NCBI RefSeq assembly: GCF_017168145.1
Contig: NZ_JADQTL010000012.1
Location: forward strand, 124,001-188,000
Direction of reading: 5' to 3'
Origin: Anaerovorax sp. IOR16
GTDB taxonomy: Bacteria; Bacillota; Clostridia; Peptostreptococcales; Anaerovoracaceae
DNA: 64,000 bases
Part shown: positions 63,311 to 64,000 of the stretch, piece after piece
Layout of the letters: each line of letters begins with the position of its first letter
Numbering within the stretch: position 1 is the stretch's first letter
Notes under the pieces: model-generated
Told to the model about the DNA's origin: nothing
Databases searched by the model: none
Seen by the model: only the letters and a program-made list of their open reading frames with translations
Position numbers and translations under genes: made by a program

Positions 63311-63398
63311 TGTTGTATCCTCCTCTCTCCATAGACGTTCTTGGTATCCAAACGCGCGCATTTTGCGCTATATCCAGAGGACCGCCCGTAATACATCA
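63311..63398 (-). promoter_or_regulatory. probable L19 ribosomal-protein leader
   Basis: The 88-nt leader has GCGC and TTGGATACCAA hairpins. TCCTCT (about 63376-63381) is complementary to AGAGGA inside the ribosome binding region, so the site could be masked. An L19 leader is known in low-GC Gram-positives; the match to that model was not tested. Confidence 0.5.
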
Positions 63399-63400
63399 AT

Positions 63401-63433
63401 AAATAATATACCATGTCCTTATATTATTTGCAA
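63401..63433 (-). promoter_or_regulatory. promoter of rplS overlapped by an inverted repeat
   Basis: TTGCAA (63428-63433) and TATATT (63405-63410) are 17 bp apart, with TGG before the -10. A perfect 10-bp inverted repeat AAATAATATA/TATATTATTT covers 63401-63429. Confidence 0.65.
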
Positions 63434-63464
63434 GAATTATTTATATATAATTTTATTATAAAAA

Positions 63465-64000
63465 CTAAGCTCTGGGATGCGTACGATCATACACATCCTT
63501 TATATGATTTTTCGCTACCGAAAGATATATTTGTGTTGCAGTAATATCTTCATGACCCAATAAGTCTTGTAACGATTTCAAATCAGCTCCATTTTGTATC
63601 ATATGTACTGCAAAGGAATTTCTTAGAATCTGCGGAGTCAGCTTATGTTCAAGATCAGCACTTTTCGCATATTCCTTCATAAGCTTCCAAAGTCCTTGTC
63701 GAGTCATTCGTTCCCCATAATAATTTAAAAACAAAGCAGTTTCTTCCTGTGACTTATTTCTGAGAAACTTTGGACGTACTTCATAGATATACGTTTCCAA
63801 AGCCTGCCTTGCCGGTCTTCCAAGTGGAATAATCCTCGCTTTTCCATGCTCTCCAGTACAAGTAATGAAACCAATGCGTAAATTAATATCTTCCACATTC
63901 GTACCGGTAATTTCGCTCACTCGTATCCCAGCTGCATAGAGCAACTCTAAAATTGCCTGATCCCTAAGTCCTTTTATTGATGTGTCCGGTTGTTTAAGTA
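63465..64000 (-). CDS. XerD-like tyrosine recombinase (N-terminus beyond the window)
   Basis: The frame is open to the right window edge and encodes 178 residues of the catalytic domain. Seen are Arg I in AAGIRVSEI, a Lys-region GEHGKARIIPLG, the Box II LLGHEDITATQIYLSV with Tyr nucleophile, and the HPRA end shared with XerD. The motif that is usually HxLRHTFATH reads QILRNSFAVH, so the conserved first His is Gln. It lies upstream of the rplS promoter. It may be a Xer recombinase or an integrase-like relative. Confidence 0.85.
   Translation of the reverse strand, partial: LKQPDTSIKGLRDQAILELLYAAGIRVSEITGTNVEDINLRIGFITCTGEHGKARIIPLGRPARQALETYIYEVRPKFLRNKSQEETALFLNYYGERMTRQGLWKLMKEYAKSADLEHKLTPQILRNSFAVHMIQNGADLKSLQDLLGHEDITATQIYLSVAKNHIKDVYDRTHPRA

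Noticed and set aside
1-64000. CRISPR array, tRNA, rRNA or prophage
   Set aside because: No spaced repeats, cloverleaf or rRNA sequences, and no phage structural genes were recognised.

Overview
The window comes from a low-GC Firmicutes chromosome, most likely an anaerobic, amino-acid-fermenting Clostridia species; no genus is assigned. The signs are AT-rich DNA with strong AGGAGG ribosome binding sites and frequent TTG/GTG starts, a T-box leader before valS, the plsX-rnc-smc-ftsY and rplS-rbgA-rnhB gene orders of Firmicutes, a PdaB-like deacetylase, and anaerobic flavin/iron-sulfur electron-transfer genes. Most genes lie on the minus strand. There are no tRNA or rRNA genes, no CRISPR array and no prophage.

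Layout. 1-4.9 kb: end of a YgiQ-type radical SAM protein, then the nupOPQ nucleoside ABC transporter. Its lipoprotein BmpA lies away at 14.4-15.5 kb. Between them is a catabolic block: aspartase and malic enzyme with a divergent LysR regulator, then an amidohydrolase and an AGCS symporter under a near-perfect sigma-54 promoter, with a divergent sigma-54 activator that has a winged-helix-like C-terminus instead of a Fis domain. 15.5-25 kb: nitrilase-fold hydrolase, secreted CAP protein, NUDIX hydrolase, small P-loop protein, RlmN with a tiny upstream ORF, a butyrate-type CoA-transferase, a BlaI/BlaR1 pair, a flavodoxin, and an Anbu/proteasome-like Ntn-hydrolase with an apparent N-terminal serine. 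25-31 kb: three genes for a soluble NADH-dependent iron-sulfur flavoprotein complex (NuoE, NuoF and a NuoG/GltD/MopB fusion).

31-43 kb: EamA transporter, small membrane protein, holA, comEC (with a cluster of palindromes inside the gene), a HutP-family protein and a large class A penicillin-binding protein. A membrane transglutaminase-like gene is split by a 1482-bp IS256-family element with a 9-bp target duplication; removing the element and one copy restores an unbroken 399-codon frame. 43-52 kb: DGC-domain protein, acetyltransferase, ftsY, smc, rnc, plsX, small lipoprotein, double-OB-fold SSB-like protein. 52-64 kb: PdaB-like deacetylase, FAH-family hydrolase, MATE transporter, acetyltransferase, lipid kinase, folC, valS with T-box leader, rnhB, rbgA, rplS with a probable L19 leader, and a truncated XerD-like recombinase with an altered catalytic motif.

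Together the accessory genes suggest amino-acid catabolism: aspartate to fumarate, malate to pyruvate, symport of alanine or glycine, CoA transfer to short-chain acids, and NADH-linked low-potential electron transfer. All functional statements are inferred from motifs and gene order read by eye; no database search was run.
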